Assembly: GCA_007128865.1 (NCBI GenBank) | Contig: SKWP01000340.1 | Coordinates: 1-6,004, forward strand | Length of the DNA: 6,004 nt | Source of the DNA: Paracoccaceae bacterium | Lineage (GTDB): Bacteria > Pseudomonadota > Alphaproteobacteria > Rhodobacterales > Rhodobacteraceae | Direction of reading: 5' to 3' | Notes under the pieces: generated by a model | Seen by the model: only the letters and a program-made list of their open reading frames with translations | What the model was told of the DNA's origin: nothing | Databases searched by the model: none | Shown: positions 1 through 5,484 of the stretch, one piece after another | How the letters are laid out: each line of letters opens with the position of its first letter | How positions within the stretch are numbered: position 1 is the stretch's first letter | Made by a program: the position numbers and the translations under genes

Positions 1-25
1 CCGCACCACGCCCGCCACAGGTTCC

Positions 26-66
26 GCCCGGGCGACCAGCCCGGGCCGCGCCCGACCCTTCGGGCG
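26..66. repeat. Two adjacent GC-rich hairpins
   Basis: The first is a perfect 8-bp stem, GCCCGGGC (26-33) and GCCCGGGC (39-46), around the loop gacca. The second is a 6-bp stem, CGCCCG (49-54) and CGGGCG (61-66), with a 6-base loop. Neither is followed by a T-tract on either strand, so a standard intrinsic terminator is not supported. GC-rich DNA makes such stems by chance fairly often, and this may be coding sequence of a gene cut by the edge. Confidence 0.3.
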
Positions 67-76
67 GGAGGGCGCA

Positions 77-90
77 TTGCAACGTAGCAA
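77..90. promoter_or_regulatory. Palindrome TTGC-N6-GCAA, possible operator
   Basis: TTGCAACGTAGCAA is symmetric at 12 of 14 positions. It lies in one of the few relatively AT-containing patches of the left intergenic stretch. Its form suits a dimeric regulator, and it would sit at the start of any leftward gene beginning near position 77. I cannot name a regulator with this site. Confidence 0.25.
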
Positions 91-146
91 ATAGCACAAC
101 CGCTGGAGGGGCTTGGCCGGCATAAAGTGCCTTGTCCCAGCGTTCC

Positions 147-210
147 GACGCGCCCTCCCGTCGCCATTGTCGCTCGGACCAATGGCGCTCCCATGGCGAC
201 CGGGCGCGTC
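147..210. repeat. Long interrupted inverted repeat
   Basis: The outer arms GACGCGCCC (147-155) and GGGCGCGTC (202-210) are perfectly complementary. The inner arms GTCGCCAT (160-167) and ATGGCGAC (193-200) are also perfectly complementary and collinear with them. This gives 17 base pairs with a small asymmetric bulge (TCCC on one side, C on the other; 4 and 1 bases). An alternative pairing uses CGCCATTG (162-169) with CAATGGCG (180-187), which shares the left inner arm. No T-tract follows on either strand. It lies about 80 bases beyond the stop codon of the PIN gene. It could be a structured 3' end, an unannotated RNA or a protein-binding site; the sequence does not say which. Confidence 0.5.
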
Positions 211-238
211 CCTCCTCCCTCCGGTTCGGACGGCGAAA

Positions 239-269
239 CAGGAACAGTTTTCTCGCCGGGAACTGCCTG
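239..269 (-). terminator. Possible weak terminator after the PIN gene
   Basis: On the minus strand CAGGCAGTT pairs with AACTG-tt-CCTG (9 bp with a 2-base bulge and an 11-base loop), followed by only three T residues. It lies about 20 bases beyond the TAA of the PIN gene, where a terminator of the methyltransferase-PIN message would be expected. The stem is moderate and the T-run short, so efficient intrinsic termination is uncertain. The plus-strand side is also T-rich, so a bidirectional role is possible. Confidence 0.35.
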
Positions 270-290
270 GTTTCCTTTCTCAGCAGCCTG

Positions 291-857
291 TTAAAGGCCG
301 TTCTCGAGCGCCTTGCCCAGCCGCGGCAGGCCAGCCTTGCGCAGCAGGCGCCGCAACGGACGCGGCTGCCCGGCAATCTCGGCCGCCCGCAGCTGCGCAG
401 CCCCGGCCGCAGCGGCGACGGCCTCGGGGTGGTGCTGCCACAGCCCGGTCAGGAAGGCATCCGGCGCGACCGCCCGCAACCCCAAGGGCGCCAGCACCCG
501 CGGCGGGAAATCGCGCAGATTGGCCGTCAGGATGATGCTGGCGTCGCCGGCCAGCGCGGATGCAAGCACATGCCGGTCACCGGGATCGGGCAGCATGGCG
601 GAATCGGCCGCCGTCGCGGCCGGGGCGACCTCGGCCGCGGGCCAGGCGGCGCGCAGCGCGGCAATCTCGCGCCCTGCAACACCGGCTGCATCGGGGCCGG
701 CACGGCCGGCCGCCAGCGCCCATTCCGCCAGGATGCGCTCGGACCAGAGCGGCACGAACAGCCCCGCCGCGGCCACGCCCAGCACCACCTCGCGCAGCAC
801 TGACGGAAAAAGCACGCAGGCATCGACCAGCACCCGCGGCGGGGCTGGCGCGGTCAT
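291..857 (-). CDS. PIN-domain protein (putative ribonuclease, PIN_3/VapC-like)
   Basis: A 188-residue protein with a PIN-type nuclease fold. The acidic pattern expected of the metal-dependent RNase family is visible: D12 in VDACVLFPS, an acidic residue near E40/E45 in the segment WSERILAEW, D91 and D94 in LPDPGDRHVLASAL, and D116 in TANLRDF. PIN domains of this type usually cut single-stranded or structured RNA; many are toxins of toxin-antitoxin pairs. The ATG at 857-855 is chosen because it overlaps the TGA of the upstream methyltransferase (ATGA) and directly precedes the conserved N-terminal Asp strand; a longer reading frame exists upstream but is antisense-like and Arg/Pro-rich. There is little Shine-Dalgarno sequence, so translation is probably coupled to the methyltransferase. 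No antitoxin-like gene lies beside it. The C-terminal tail (about 165-188) is basic, which could favour RNA contact. I recall an NCBI family named after RSP_2648 that fits; this is from memory. The substrate is unknown. Confidence 0.88.
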   Translation of the reverse strand: MTAPAPPRVLVDACVLFPSVLREVVLGVAAAGLFVPLWSERILAEWALAAGRAGPDAAGVAGREIAALRAAWPAAEVAPAATAADSAMLPDPGDRHVLASALAGDASIILTANLRDFPPRVLAPLGLRAVAPDAFLTGLWQHHPEAVAAAAGAAQLRAAEIAGQPRPLRRLLRKAGLPRLGKALENGL

Positions 858-2083
858 CCGTCCAGCCGCAGGAACAGCGCCTTGAGATAGCCGGTTTCGG
901 CAAGCTGCGGGTGCCGGGGATGGTCGGGGCCGGCCTGTCCGCTGTGCAGGATCTGCGCCTGCCGCCCGGCCCTTCCGATGCCGCGCAGGCTGGCCTCGCG
1001 GAAGCTTTCGGGATCGGCGGCATGGGAACAGGAGCACAGCACCAGATATCCGCCCGGCGCCACCAGAGGCGCGGCAAGGCGGGCAACGCGTTCATAGGCG
1101 CGCAGGCCGGCATCAAGCGCGGCGCGTGTCGGCGCAAAGGCAGGCGGATCGCAGGTGACCAGATCAAAACGCGCACCCTCGCCAGCAAGGCCCGCCATCG
1201 CATCAAAGGCATCGCCCCGCCGGGTGGTGAACCGCGCGGCATGGCCCCCTGCCCTTGCCCCGGCTTCGGCCAGGGCCAGCGCCGGACCGGAGGAATCGAC
1301 GGCCAGCGCCGCCGAAGCGCCCTGCGCCAGCGCGGCCAGCGAAAAGCCGCCCGCGTGGCTGAACACATCCAGCATCGGCCCGCCCCCGGTCAGGCGCGCG
1401 GCAAAGGCGTGGTTTTCGCGCTGGTCGAAGTAGAGGCCGGTCTTCTGCCCGCCCAGCAGATCGGCCATGTAGACCGCCCCGTTCATCGGCACCGCAACCG
1501 GCCCGTCCAGCGCCCCGCGCAAAAGCCGCGTTTCGCCTTGCAGCCCTTCGAGCGCGCGCGCCCGCCCGCCGGCATTCAGCACGATGCAACCCACGCCGGT
1601 TTCTGCGGCCAGCGCATCGGCCAGCGCATCGACGCGCGCCTCGGCCCAGGCCGCGTTGGGCTGGATGACGGCAGCATCGCCGAAACGGTCGATCACCACG
1701 CCCGGCAGGCCATCGGCCTCGGCATGGACAAGCCGGTAGAAGGGCGCCGCGTACAGGCGTTCGCGAAGCGCCAGCGCCCGCCGGATCCGCGCGCGCAGCC
1801 AGTCGCCGTCAATCCGCGCGGCCGGATCGCGATCCAGCATGCGCGCGATGATGCGCGAGCCGGGATTGACCGCAACCACCCCGAGCGCGCGGCGTTCGGC
1901 ATCTTCAAGTACCGCCAGACTTCCGGGCGCCAGCGCCCTGGTTCGGCGGTCGGTGACCAGCTGGTCAGCATAGACCCAGGGAAAGCCGTGGCGGATCGCC
2001 TGTGCGCCGACCTTGGGGCGCAGGCGTACCACCGGCAGCGGTTCGGGGGCATCGGGGGATGAAACGGGCGGCATGGATGTCAT
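854..2083 (-). CDS. Class I SAM-dependent rRNA methyltransferase (RlmI/COG1092 type)
   Basis: A 409-residue protein, near the usual family length of about 400. An N-terminal PUA-like RNA-binding domain (about 18-80, starting VVRLRPKVGAQAIRHGFPWVYA) is followed by a linker domain with FYRLVHAEADGLPGVVIDRFGD (115-136) and a C-terminal Rossmann methyltransferase. Key motifs: GGQKTGLYFDQREN (211-224), the SAM-binding LDVFSHAGGFSL (238-249), acidic D263, the CDPPAF motif (311-316) and CSCSH, whose C352 aligns with the catalytic Cys of 5-methylcytosine enzymes such as E. coli RlmI (23S rRNA C1962). The end DHPRHP...GYLKALFLRL also matches RlmI. The family assignment is firm; the exact rRNA base is an inference, since RlmK and other members share the fold. 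The ATG at 2083 has AGGG just upstream, but this signal and the start lie inside a perfect hairpin (2066-2090). A second in-frame ATG at 2074 is also inside it. The gene overlaps the PIN gene by 4 bases. Confidence 0.95.
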   Translation of the reverse strand: MTSMPPVSSPDAPEPLPVVRLRPKVGAQAIRHGFPWVYADQLVTDRRTRALAPGSLAVLEDAERRALGVVAVNPGSRIIARMLDRDPAARIDGDWLRARIRRALALRERLYAAPFYRLVHAEADGLPGVVIDRFGDAAVIQPNAAWAEARVDALADALAAETGVGCIVLNAGGRARALEGLQGETRLLRGALDGPVAVPMNGAVYMADLLGGQKTGLYFDQRENHAFAARLTGGGPMLDVFSHAGGFSLAALAQGASAALAVDSSGPALALAEAGARAGGHAARFTTRRGDAFDAMAGLAGEGARFDLVTCDPPAFAPTRAALDAGLRAYERVARLAAPLVAPGGYLVLCSCSHAADPESFREASLRGIGRAGRQAQILHSGQAGPDHPRHPQLAETGYLKALFLRLDG

Positions 2084-2090
2084 GCCGCCC
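2066..2090 (-). promoter_or_regulatory. Hairpin covering the methyltransferase start codon
   Basis: GGGCGGCATG and CATGCCGCCC form a perfect 10-bp inverted repeat around a 5-base loop. In the minus-strand message the left arm contains the likely Shine-Dalgarno G-run and the start ATG, and the right arm contains the second in-frame ATG (codon 4). Folding would hide both from the ribosome. The pairing is seen directly; a role in limiting translation is inferred. Confidence 0.6.
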
Positions 2091-2138
2091 TGTTATCCGT
2101 TCCCGCAGCGGCCGAAAAGCCTTGACGGGCAGGCTGCT

Positions 2139-2345
2139 TCAGGTGCGCAGCGCGGCATTGGCACTGGCATGGGCGCGGTCGGCACCCCCGCGCCGCAGCA
2201 CGGCCGCCAGACGCTGCCACGCGGCGCGCATCAGCTGCGCCATCGCCTCGGCCCGCAGGGCCCGGGCGCGGCGTTCAATCTCGACTTCATCGATGCAGGC
2301 AAGGGTAAAAAGTTCCCGGCCTGCGGCATCATCAGTGCGGTTCAT
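2139..2345 (-). CDS. Small hypothetical protein (about 68 aa)
   Basis: A short protein with an acidic-to-neutral N-terminal part and a predicted amphipathic, basic helix, centred on IDEVEIERRARALRAEAMAQLMRAAWQRLAAVLRR (residues about 18-52). The pattern EIERRARALRAEAM resembles small alphaproteobacterial proteins that I recall under the family name RSP_7527; the function of that group is unknown and the match is from memory. The start ATG at 2345 is chosen because AGAGGA (2358-2353) lies 7 bases upstream, the best ribosome binding site near it. The frame stays open with coding-like codons back to the TGA of the peptidase gene, so a longer form starting at ATG 2369, ATG 2402 or TTG 2450 is possible (76, 84 or 100 residues). 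No membrane segment or known catalytic motif is seen. It could share a message with the methyltransferase, which starts 55 bases further on. Confidence 0.6.
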   Translation of the reverse strand: MNRTDDAAGRELFTLACIDEVEIERRARALRAEAMAQLMRAAWQRLAAVLRRGGADRAHASANAALRT

Positions 2346-2504
2346 GGCGAAATCCTCTTGCAGAGCCATCAGTATGCTGCGCTGCAGATAGACCCGGCCC
2401 ATGCGTGCCACCACCGACAAGGCCGAAACCCCGTCATGCAGCAGACGCAAGGCGTCATCGGTCTGATTGGCATGGCAGCTCTGCGGGGGGGACCCGTGCC
2501 GCCG
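2346..2504 (-). other. Gap with coding-like 5' extension of the small gene
   Basis: This stretch lies between the peptidase stop and the preferred start of the small gene. On the minus strand it is open in the frame of the small gene and reads HANQTDDALRLLHDGV then SALSVVARMGRVYLQ, with codon-like composition, but it has no well-placed ATG with a ribosome site. An ATG at 2473 lies out of frame by one base. A run of seven G/C lies at 2485-2491. I see no convincing terminator for the peptidase gene here. Confidence 0.4.
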
Positions 2505-3452
2505 TCAGCGGGCTCTCAGGCGTGCATTGCGCAACGGAAAGCTTCCGTCGAATGTCACCGGCAACGGTTCGCCCCGCAACAGCGCCGCGGGGTCGGTGCC
2601 GCGCTGGGCGTGGACATGCAGGTGCGGCTCGCCCGAATGGCCGGAATTGCCGACCTCGGCCACGGTTTCTCTGGCGGCCACCGCATCGCCGATGCCCGCC
2701 CGCAGCGATCCCTGCCGCAGATGCGCGAGGTAGACGAGGAAGTCGCCGCAGTCGATCATCAGCTCGTTTCCACCCCGGTCCACGGTGTCGAGCTGCGGCA
2801 CCGGCAGGTCGGGCCTGTCGCCCACCGCATGGATAACCGTGCCATCGCAGGGCGCCAGCACCCGCGCACCGAAGATCAGGTAATCGGCCGGATCCTCGGT
2901 GCCCAGCGGCGTCACCGCCCGCCAGCCGAACCGGTCGATGCCGATGATATCCACCGCAAAGCTCTGGCCGCGGTAATCGGCAAGGCCGGGGTCGCTGAGG
3001 GTCATGAAATGGGCGTTGAGCAGCGGATGATGGCCGCCGTTGATCACCAGATACCGCCCCGGCTCCAGCGGAAAGGCGATGTCCACGGCATCGGGCGGCA
3101 CCTGTCGGCCAGCCAGAACGCCCGGCAGCTGCAGCAGCACCAGCACCAGCAACGCCGCCGAAAGCGCATATTCGCCCGTCCGCCGCCAGCGCCCCGGATG
3201 CGGCCCGGCCCGGCGCAGGCGCCGCGCCGCCAGCCATGTCGCCCCCAGCGCCAGCAGCATCATCGCAAACGGGGTCCACCACGGCGGGAAGGCCCAGAAG
3301 CCGATCACGGCCAGCAACCCGCAAAGCGCCAGCAGCGATGCGCTGCGCAGCCACAGCCCTGCCGTGGTGGCCGGGCGTACCAGCGCATGGCCAAGGATCA
3401 GCAGCAGCGGCAGAAGGATCTGCACGGCAAGCATCACGAGAAAGTAGACCAT
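2505..3452 (-). CDS. Membrane-anchored M23-family metallopeptidase
   Basis: A 315-residue protein. The N-terminal third holds about four hydrophobic segments (roughly 3-23, 37-54, 56-76 and 95-114), separated by a basic loop (RRLRRAGPHPGRWRR, 77-91). The C-terminal domain (about 130-290) is of the M23/LytM zinc peptidase type, whose members usually cleave peptidoglycan cross-links. Visible motifs: AVDII with D168, YLAHL with H244, and GNSGHSGEPHLHVH, whose H277 and H279 form the family HxH pair. The usual HxxxD His is absent (S164 in its place); H148 in NAHF, or H141/H142, may take that role, as in a divergent M23 subgroup. The domain is probably periplasmic. The ATG at 3452 begins the first membrane helix and follows a G-rich ribosome site (nine G, then AGCC); an in-frame ATG at 3518 would add a 22-residue polar leader and is less likely. 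The gene is divergent from edd. Cell-wall remodelling is likely, but the partner and exact bond are unknown. Confidence 0.88.
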   Translation of the reverse strand: MVYFLVMLAVQILLPLLLILGHALVRPATTAGLWLRSASLLALCGLLAVIGFWAFPPWWTPFAMMLLALGATWLAARRLRRAGPHPGRWRRTGEYALSAALLVLVLLQLPGVLAGRQVPPDAVDIAFPLEPGRYLVINGGHHPLLNAHFMTLSDPGLADYRGQSFAVDIIGIDRFGWRAVTPLGTEDPADYLIFGARVLAPCDGTVIHAVGDRPDLPVPQLDTVDRGGNELMIDCGDFLVYLAHLRQGSLRAGIGDAVAARETVAEVGNSGHSGEPHLHVHAQRGTDPAALLRGEPLPVTFDGSFPLRNARLRAR

Positions 3453-3456
3453 GGCT

Positions 3457-3465
3457 CCCCCCCCC
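3457..3465 (-). promoter_or_regulatory. Nine-G tract forming the peptidase ribosome site
   Basis: On the minus strand nine consecutive G are followed by AGCC and then the ATG at 3452. The edge GGGAG serves as a Shine-Dalgarno-like sequence at very short spacing. Homopolymers of this length can vary by slippage, but here the change would fall outside the chosen coding region and leave the spacing unaltered. Confidence 0.4.
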
Positions 3466-3597
3466 GGCGAGACTGGCAGCACGGCCGCCGGTTGCCAGCC
3501 TGCCCTTGTTTCCGGCATGGCGCAAGCGCCGGCCTGGGCGGGGCTTTCCAGGCTCCGACGGCCAAGCGGCAGCGGCACGGCCTTGCATGCTGCGGCA

Positions 3598-3609
3598 GTT
3601 AGCGCTACC
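3598..3609. promoter_or_regulatory. Operator-like palindrome before edd
   Basis: GTTAGCGCTACC has a perfect 8-bp core, TAGCGCTA, and 10 of 12 positions are symmetric. It ends 44 bases before the edd start. The shape, an even palindrome with a central CG, is typical of LacI-family operators, and sugar-catabolic operons of Proteobacteria are often controlled by such regulators. The palindrome is seen; the regulator family is inferred, and no regulator gene lies in the window. Confidence 0.4.
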
Positions 3610-3653
3610 AATTCCGCACGCAATCCCCTTACCGGCAACCCAAAGGGTGCAGC

Positions 3654-5459
3654 ATGGCCCTTCATTCCGCCATTGCCAGGGTCACGGAACGGATCGTGGC
3701 GCGTTCGAAACCCACGCGCGACGGCTATCTGGCGCGGCTCGACCGCGCCGCCGAGGCCGGGCCGGCGCGCGCGCATCTGTCCTGCGGCAACCAGGCCCAC
3801 GCCTATGCCGCCACCGGCCCCGACAAGGGCGCGCTGGCCGATGCGCGCGCCCCGCATCTGGGCATCGTCACCGCCTATAACGACATGCTTTCGGCCCATC
3901 AGCCGTATGAGACCTACCCGGAAGCGATCCGCCGCGCCGCCCGTGCTGCCGGCGGCACCGCGCAGGTTGCGGGCGGGGTGCCGGCGATGTGCGACGGCGT
4001 CACCCAGGGCCGCGCGGGAATGGAGCTTTCGCTGTTCTCGCGCGATGTGATCGCGCTTTCGGCCGGCGTGGCGATGAGCCATGACTGTTTCGATGCAGCC
4101 GTCTGGCTGGGTATCTGCGACAAGATCGTGCCGGGGCTGGTGATCGCCGCGGCCAGCTTCGGGCATGTGCCGGCGGTGTTCATCCCCGCCGGGCCGATGA
4201 CCTCGGGTCTGCCCAATGACGAAAAGGCCCGCGTCCGCCAGGCCTTTGCGACCGGGCAGGCCAGCCGCGAGGAATTGATGGCCGCCGAGATGGCCAGCTA
4301 TCACGGCCCCGGCACCTGCACCTTTTACGGGACCGCCAACACCAACCAGATGCTGATGGAATTCATGGGGCTGCACCTGCCGGGTGCCAGTTTCATCAAC
4401 CCTGGCACGCCGCTGCGCACCGCCCTGACCGATGCCGCCGTGGCCCGCGCGCTGGCCATCACCCGGCTGGGCAATGATTACCGGCCGGCCGGCCGCATCC
4501 TTGACGAACGCGCCTTTGTCAACGGCATCGTCGGGCTGATGGCGACGGGCGGCTCCACCAATCTGGTGCTGCACCTGCCGGCGATGGCGCGTGCCGCGGG
4601 CATCCTGCTTGACCCGCAGGATTTTTCCGAAATCTCGGCCGCGGTGCCGCTGATGGCGCGGGTCTATCCCAACGGCATCGCCGATGTGAACCACTTCCAC
4701 GCCGCCGGCGGGCTGGCCTACATGATCGGCGAGCTGCTGGAGGCGGGGCTGCTGCATGATGACGTGCGCACCGTCGCCGGCGACGGGCTGGCCCGATACA
4801 CGCAAGAGCCGAAGCTGCGCGACGGCACGCTGGAATGGGAACCGGGACCGCGCCACAGCGGCAATGACCGCATCCTGCGCCCGGCTTCCGATCCGTTCCA
4901 GCCCAGCGGCGGCCTGATCCGGCTGACCGGCAATCTTGGCCAGGCGGTGATCAAGGCCTCGGCGGTGAAGCCCGAACACCTGCGGATCGAGGCGCCCGCA
5001 CGGGTCTTTGACAGCCAGGAGGCGGTGCGCGCGGCCTTCCGGGCCGGGGAATTCACCGCCGACACCGTGGTTGTCGTCCGCTTTCAGGGGCCGCGCGCCA
5101 ACGGCATGCCGGAACTGCACGCGCTGACGCCGGTGCTTTCGGTGCTGCTGGACCGCGGGCTGAAGATCGCGCTCGTTACCGACGGGCGGATGTCGGGCGC
5201 CTCGGGCAAGGTGCCGGCGGCGATCCATCTCAGCCCCGAGGCCGCCGATGGCGGGCCGCTGGCCCGGCTGCGTGACGGCGATATCCTGCGGCTGGATGCC
5301 GCCGCCGGGGTGCTGGAGGCACCGGGGATCGACCTTGACGCACGCGAACCCGTGCGCCCCGATCTTTCGGCCAACGGCTTTGGCGTCGGGCGCGAGCTTT
5401 TTGCGGCCTTCCGGGCGCATGTCGGTGCGGCGCCGGATGGCGCCTCGGTGCTGCTGTGA
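3654..5459 (+). CDS. edd: Phosphogluconate dehydratase (Entner-Doudoroff)
   Basis: Dehydrates 6-phosphogluconate to 2-keto-3-deoxy-6-phosphogluconate (KDPG) in the cytoplasm, the first step specific to the Entner-Doudoroff pathway. The 601-residue length matches the family (about 600), and the protein is alignable end to end with what I remember of E. coli Edd. It belongs to the IlvD/Edd superfamily of Fe-S dehydratases. Signature stretches: [13 protein letters not shown] (74-86), [16 protein letters not shown] (104-119), [10 protein letters not shown] (153-162), [20 protein letters not shown] (220-239), LMATGGSTN (295-303), [17 protein letters not shown] (332-348) and [18 protein letters not shown] (508-525). 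C113, C155 and C222 are the candidate cluster ligands. The ATG at 3654 has AAAGGG 6 bases upstream and matches the family N-terminus. eda follows after 25 bases, so the two form an operon, probably under the palindrome at 3598-3609. Confidence 0.98.
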   Translation: MALHSAIARVTERIVARSKPTRDGYLARLDRAAEAGPARAHLSCGNQAHAYAATGPDKGALADARAPHLGIVTAYNDMLSAHQPYETYPEAIRRAARAAGGTAQVAGGVPAMCDGVTQGRAGMELSLFSRDVIALSAGVAMSHDCFDAAVWLGICDKIVPGLVIAAASFGHVPAVFIPAGPMTSGLPNDEKARVRQAFATGQASREELMAAEMASYHGPGTCTFYGTANTNQMLMEFMGLHLPGASFINPGTPLRTALTDAAVARALAITRLGNDYRPAGRILDERAFVNGIVGLMATGGSTNLVLHLPAMARAAGILLDPQDFSEISAAVPLMARVYPNGIADVNHFHAAGGLAYMIGELLEAGLLHDDVRTVAGDGLARYTQEPKLRDGTLEWEPGPRHSGNDRILRPASDPFQPSGGLIRLTGNLGQAVIKASAVKPEHLRIEAPARVFDSQEAVRAAFRAGEFTADTVVVVRFQGPRANGMPELHALTPVLSVLLDRGLKIALVTDGRMSGASGKVPAAIHLSPEAADGGPLARLRDGDILRLDAAAGVLEAPGIDLDAREPVRPDLSANGFGVGRELFAAFRAHVGAAPDGASVLL

Positions 5460-5484
5460 CCGGCACAGGCAGGGAAACACGACC

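Larger units (their letters stand above)
1..290. other. Left-edge intergenic stretch, no supported gene
   Basis: I see no gene here that I can support. On the minus strand one frame from about position 74 leftward reads like protein (it contains RPGLVARAEPVAGVVR, with mostly G/C third positions), and an ATG lies at 77-75 in a different frame. A gene starting here and running off the left edge is therefore possible, but the piece is too short to judge. Three plus-strand frames also run in from the left edge and stop at 85-87, 91-93 and just after 120. The stretch contains several inverted repeats, listed separately: 26-46, 49-66, 77-90, 147-210 and 239-269. Confidence 0.5.
3453..3653. promoter_or_regulatory. 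Divergent intergenic region, peptidase gene / edd
   Basis: About 200 bases that must hold the promoters of the leftward peptidase gene and the rightward edd-eda operon. For edd a weak sigma70-like pair is possible: TTGCAT (3583-3588) and TACCAA (3606-3611) with 17 bases between, the latter overlapping the palindrome at 3598-3609. Two stems are also present: CTGGCAGC (3473-3480) with GTTGCCAG (3491-3498), and GCCTGG (3532-3537) with CCAGGC (3548-3553). No promoter is obvious for the peptidase direction. Confidence 0.45.

Noticed and set aside
113..535. Plus-strand reading frame beginning in the left intergenic stretch
   Set aside because: It runs antisense into the PIN gene, its translation is Pro/Ala/Arg-rich without a domain, and there is no ribosome site.
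291..857. A complete toxin-antitoxin module around the PIN gene
   Set aside because: No antitoxin-like DNA-binding gene lies next to it. The small gene at 2139-2345 is separated from it by the whole methyltransferase gene and does not look like a known antitoxin.
858..1037. Longer N-terminus for the PIN protein (start at 1037)
   Set aside because: The extra 60 residues lie wholly inside the methyltransferase gene and are Arg/Pro-rich. The ATG at 857 overlaps the TGA and fits the domain start.
3532..3553. Stem GCCTGG/CCAGGC as a terminator or attenuator before edd
   Set aside because: The stem is only 6 bp with a 10-base loop and no T-tract; such stems are common by chance in this composition.
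560..3602. Long plus-strand open frames (560-2062 and 2013-3602)
   Set aside because: They are antisense to the methyltransferase and peptidase genes, whose motifs are clear. The translations are Arg/Gln/Pro-rich and low in complexity.
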